A DNA stretch of 64,000 bases from Aeromicrobium sp. CnD17-E (GTDB lineage: Bacteria; Actinomycetota; Actinomycetes; Propionibacteriales; Nocardioidaceae): NCBI RefSeq assembly GCF_024124745.1, contig NZ_JAMXRU010000001.1, forward strand, positions 62,001 to 126,000, read 5' to 3'. Below the pieces are notes generated by a model. That model had not been told where the DNA came from, made no database searches, and worked only from the letters and a program-made list of their open reading frames with translations. The position numbers were made by a program, and so were the translations under genes. This document shows, piece by piece, positions 63,248 to 64,000 of the stretch. Each line of letters opens with the position of its first letter. Within the stretch, counting starts at the first letter, position 1.

Positions 63248-63524
63248 CATGGCTGTCACCGTCCCACCGCATTCTCTCGAGAGGAGCCTCGTGAGTCGAG
63301 TCCGACCCGGGCGCGAAGTCTGACGATCTTCGGGGGCGATTCCACAAGATCTTCACGAAGTACTCGACACCATCTCGCGTGACCTCATTCAGTCGCGCGG
63401 CCTCGGCGTCCGCCTCGGCAGGGTCGGTGAACCACCTCATCAGGTCGACGCACTGAGCAGGTGTAGCACCGTCGTAGTGCCTGTACCGAACGACGACGGC
63501 CAGCTCCTGCGTCTCAACCGCCAT
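63228..63524 (-). CDS. Hypothetical small protein in immunity-like gene run
   Basis: 98 residues: MAVETQELAVVVRYRHYDGA, DLMRWFTDPAEADAEAARLN, and a polar end. The mid part has a regular helical AEADAEAARLN stretch. ATG 63524. It overlaps the following small gene. Function unknown; its size and strand are like the other genes of the run. Confidence 0.5.
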   Translation of the reverse strand: MAVETQELAVVVRYRHYDGATPAQCVDLMRWFTDPAEADAEAARLNEVTRDGVEYFVKILWNRPRRSSDFAPGSDSTHEAPLERMRWDGDSHDGEIQK

Positions 63525-63751
63525 GAGCAAGGCTCCCCATCAACTCGTCCGCCGTCCTCGGATCTCAAGTATCGCCGGTCTGACCGAGCGAGACATCGAC
63601 GTCAGGTGGCAGAGCTCCACTCTTCCTCGTCCTACGGAACTTCATCCGAGACTGGCCCCCGTCTCCCCTGACCTCCTGGGCGGCAGCGGGGCGTCACTCT
63701 CTCGAAACTCGCTCCACCGGGTGCGCAGGTGCCATGACCGGCGGAACAAGA

Positions 63752-64000
63752 CTAGATCTTGATCAGTGCCTGAAAGGCCAGCTCCCGCACCCGCGCCCAC
63801 TCCGGGGACTCACGCAACGAGTCGACGTGCCAGAAGTCCTCGTGAACCGGACCGCTCCACTCTCCGAGCACAGCATCCAGTGCTTCGACAGCCCGGCGAG
63901 CTTCGGCCGTGACCCAGCCGGCTTGTTCGAACTGAGGCAGCAAGAGCACACCGCTCTCGAGCTCGAGTGCGAGCTCGTCGGAGTACAGAGGAGCGCCCAG
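63752..64000 (-). CDS. Hypothetical protein, cut off by the right edge
   Basis: At least 82 residues; the 5' end is outside. It reads LGAPLYSDELALELESGVLL from the edge, then LPQFEQAGWVTAEARRAVEA and ends ARVRELAFQALIKI. The frame is open to 64000, so no start can be given; GTG 63949 is internal to the conserved-looking part and unlikely to be the true start. The gene belongs to the small-gene run and its neighbours upstream lie beyond the window. Confidence 0.6.
   Translation of the reverse strand: MGAPLYSDELALELESGVLLLPQFEQAGWVTAEARRAVEALDAVLGEWSGPVHEDFWHVDSLRESPEWARVRELAFQALIKI

Overview
The window reads as the chromosome of a high-GC actinobacterium, plausibly a Nocardioidaceae-like member (Aeromicrobium/Nocardioides type). 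That placement is inferred from the complete GlgE alpha-glucan operon, a WhiB protein, GTG starts, ATGA/GTGA gene overlaps and the direct/inverted repeats built on CTGGTCGAGTAG and TGGTCTCGATAC. No rRNA, tRNA, IS element, integrase or CRISPR array was seen. Almost every base belongs to a gene; the only gene-free stretch over 300 bases is the repeat array at about 42176-42886.

Layout. 1-1283: a cut-off Lrp/AsnC regulator divergent from an arginase-fold gene. 1403-11975: one co-directional block glgX-glgE-treS-mak-glgB-arcA. TreS turns trehalose into maltose, Mak phosphorylates it, GlgE adds maltosyl units to alpha-glucan, GlgB branches and GlgX debranches; arginine deiminase is appended. 12102-19857: isochorismatase-like hydrolase, NCS1 permease, DUF5926 protein, anti-sigma-type ATPase, rhodanese, HU, leucyl/phenylalanyl-tRNA transferase, phosphotransferase, EcsC protein and others. 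19854-21470: CGNR regulator divergent from an EamA exporter. 21604-24740: a five-gene overlapping operon with WXG/ESX-like proteins and a T7SS-signal-type protein. 24877-26457: a thioredoxin-reductase-like/methyltransferase fusion.

26574-33063: a leucine-catabolism operon (methylcrotonyl-CoA carboxylase beta and alpha, HMG-CoA lyase) under a divergent TetR with a clean operator. 33086-39238: exporter/LysR pair, three small exported or membrane proteins, a DHA2 drug exporter with TetR, and a secreted GlpQ-type phosphodiesterase. 39246-44716: DHFR-like, AraC-DinB, YigZ, methyltransferase, the 172-bp repeat array, a crotonase and a MerR protein. 44886-52520: WhiB3/WhiD-like regulator, DJ-1 protein, DUF4235, a PadR-ABC exporter operon, oxidoreductase, NUDIX, LysE, DoxX, UspA and a small gene with no normal start codon.

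52713-55781: a LacI regulator with an MFS carrier and a HAD phosphatase, whose promoters share a CG-centred operator. 55807-59514: a double-HTH TetR and SDR divergent from an NmrA-like and an alpha/beta-hydrolase gene. 59644-64000: a run of nine small, mutually unrelated minus-strand genes that begins (3') with barstar and includes DUF4279- and DUF7878-like members. It looks like an immunity-gene island whose toxin, if present, would lie beyond the right edge. This island and the orphan type VII-like operon are the best candidates for poorly described systems. GC-rich palindromes, several built on GTGGGGCCCCAC, punctuate gene ends throughout.
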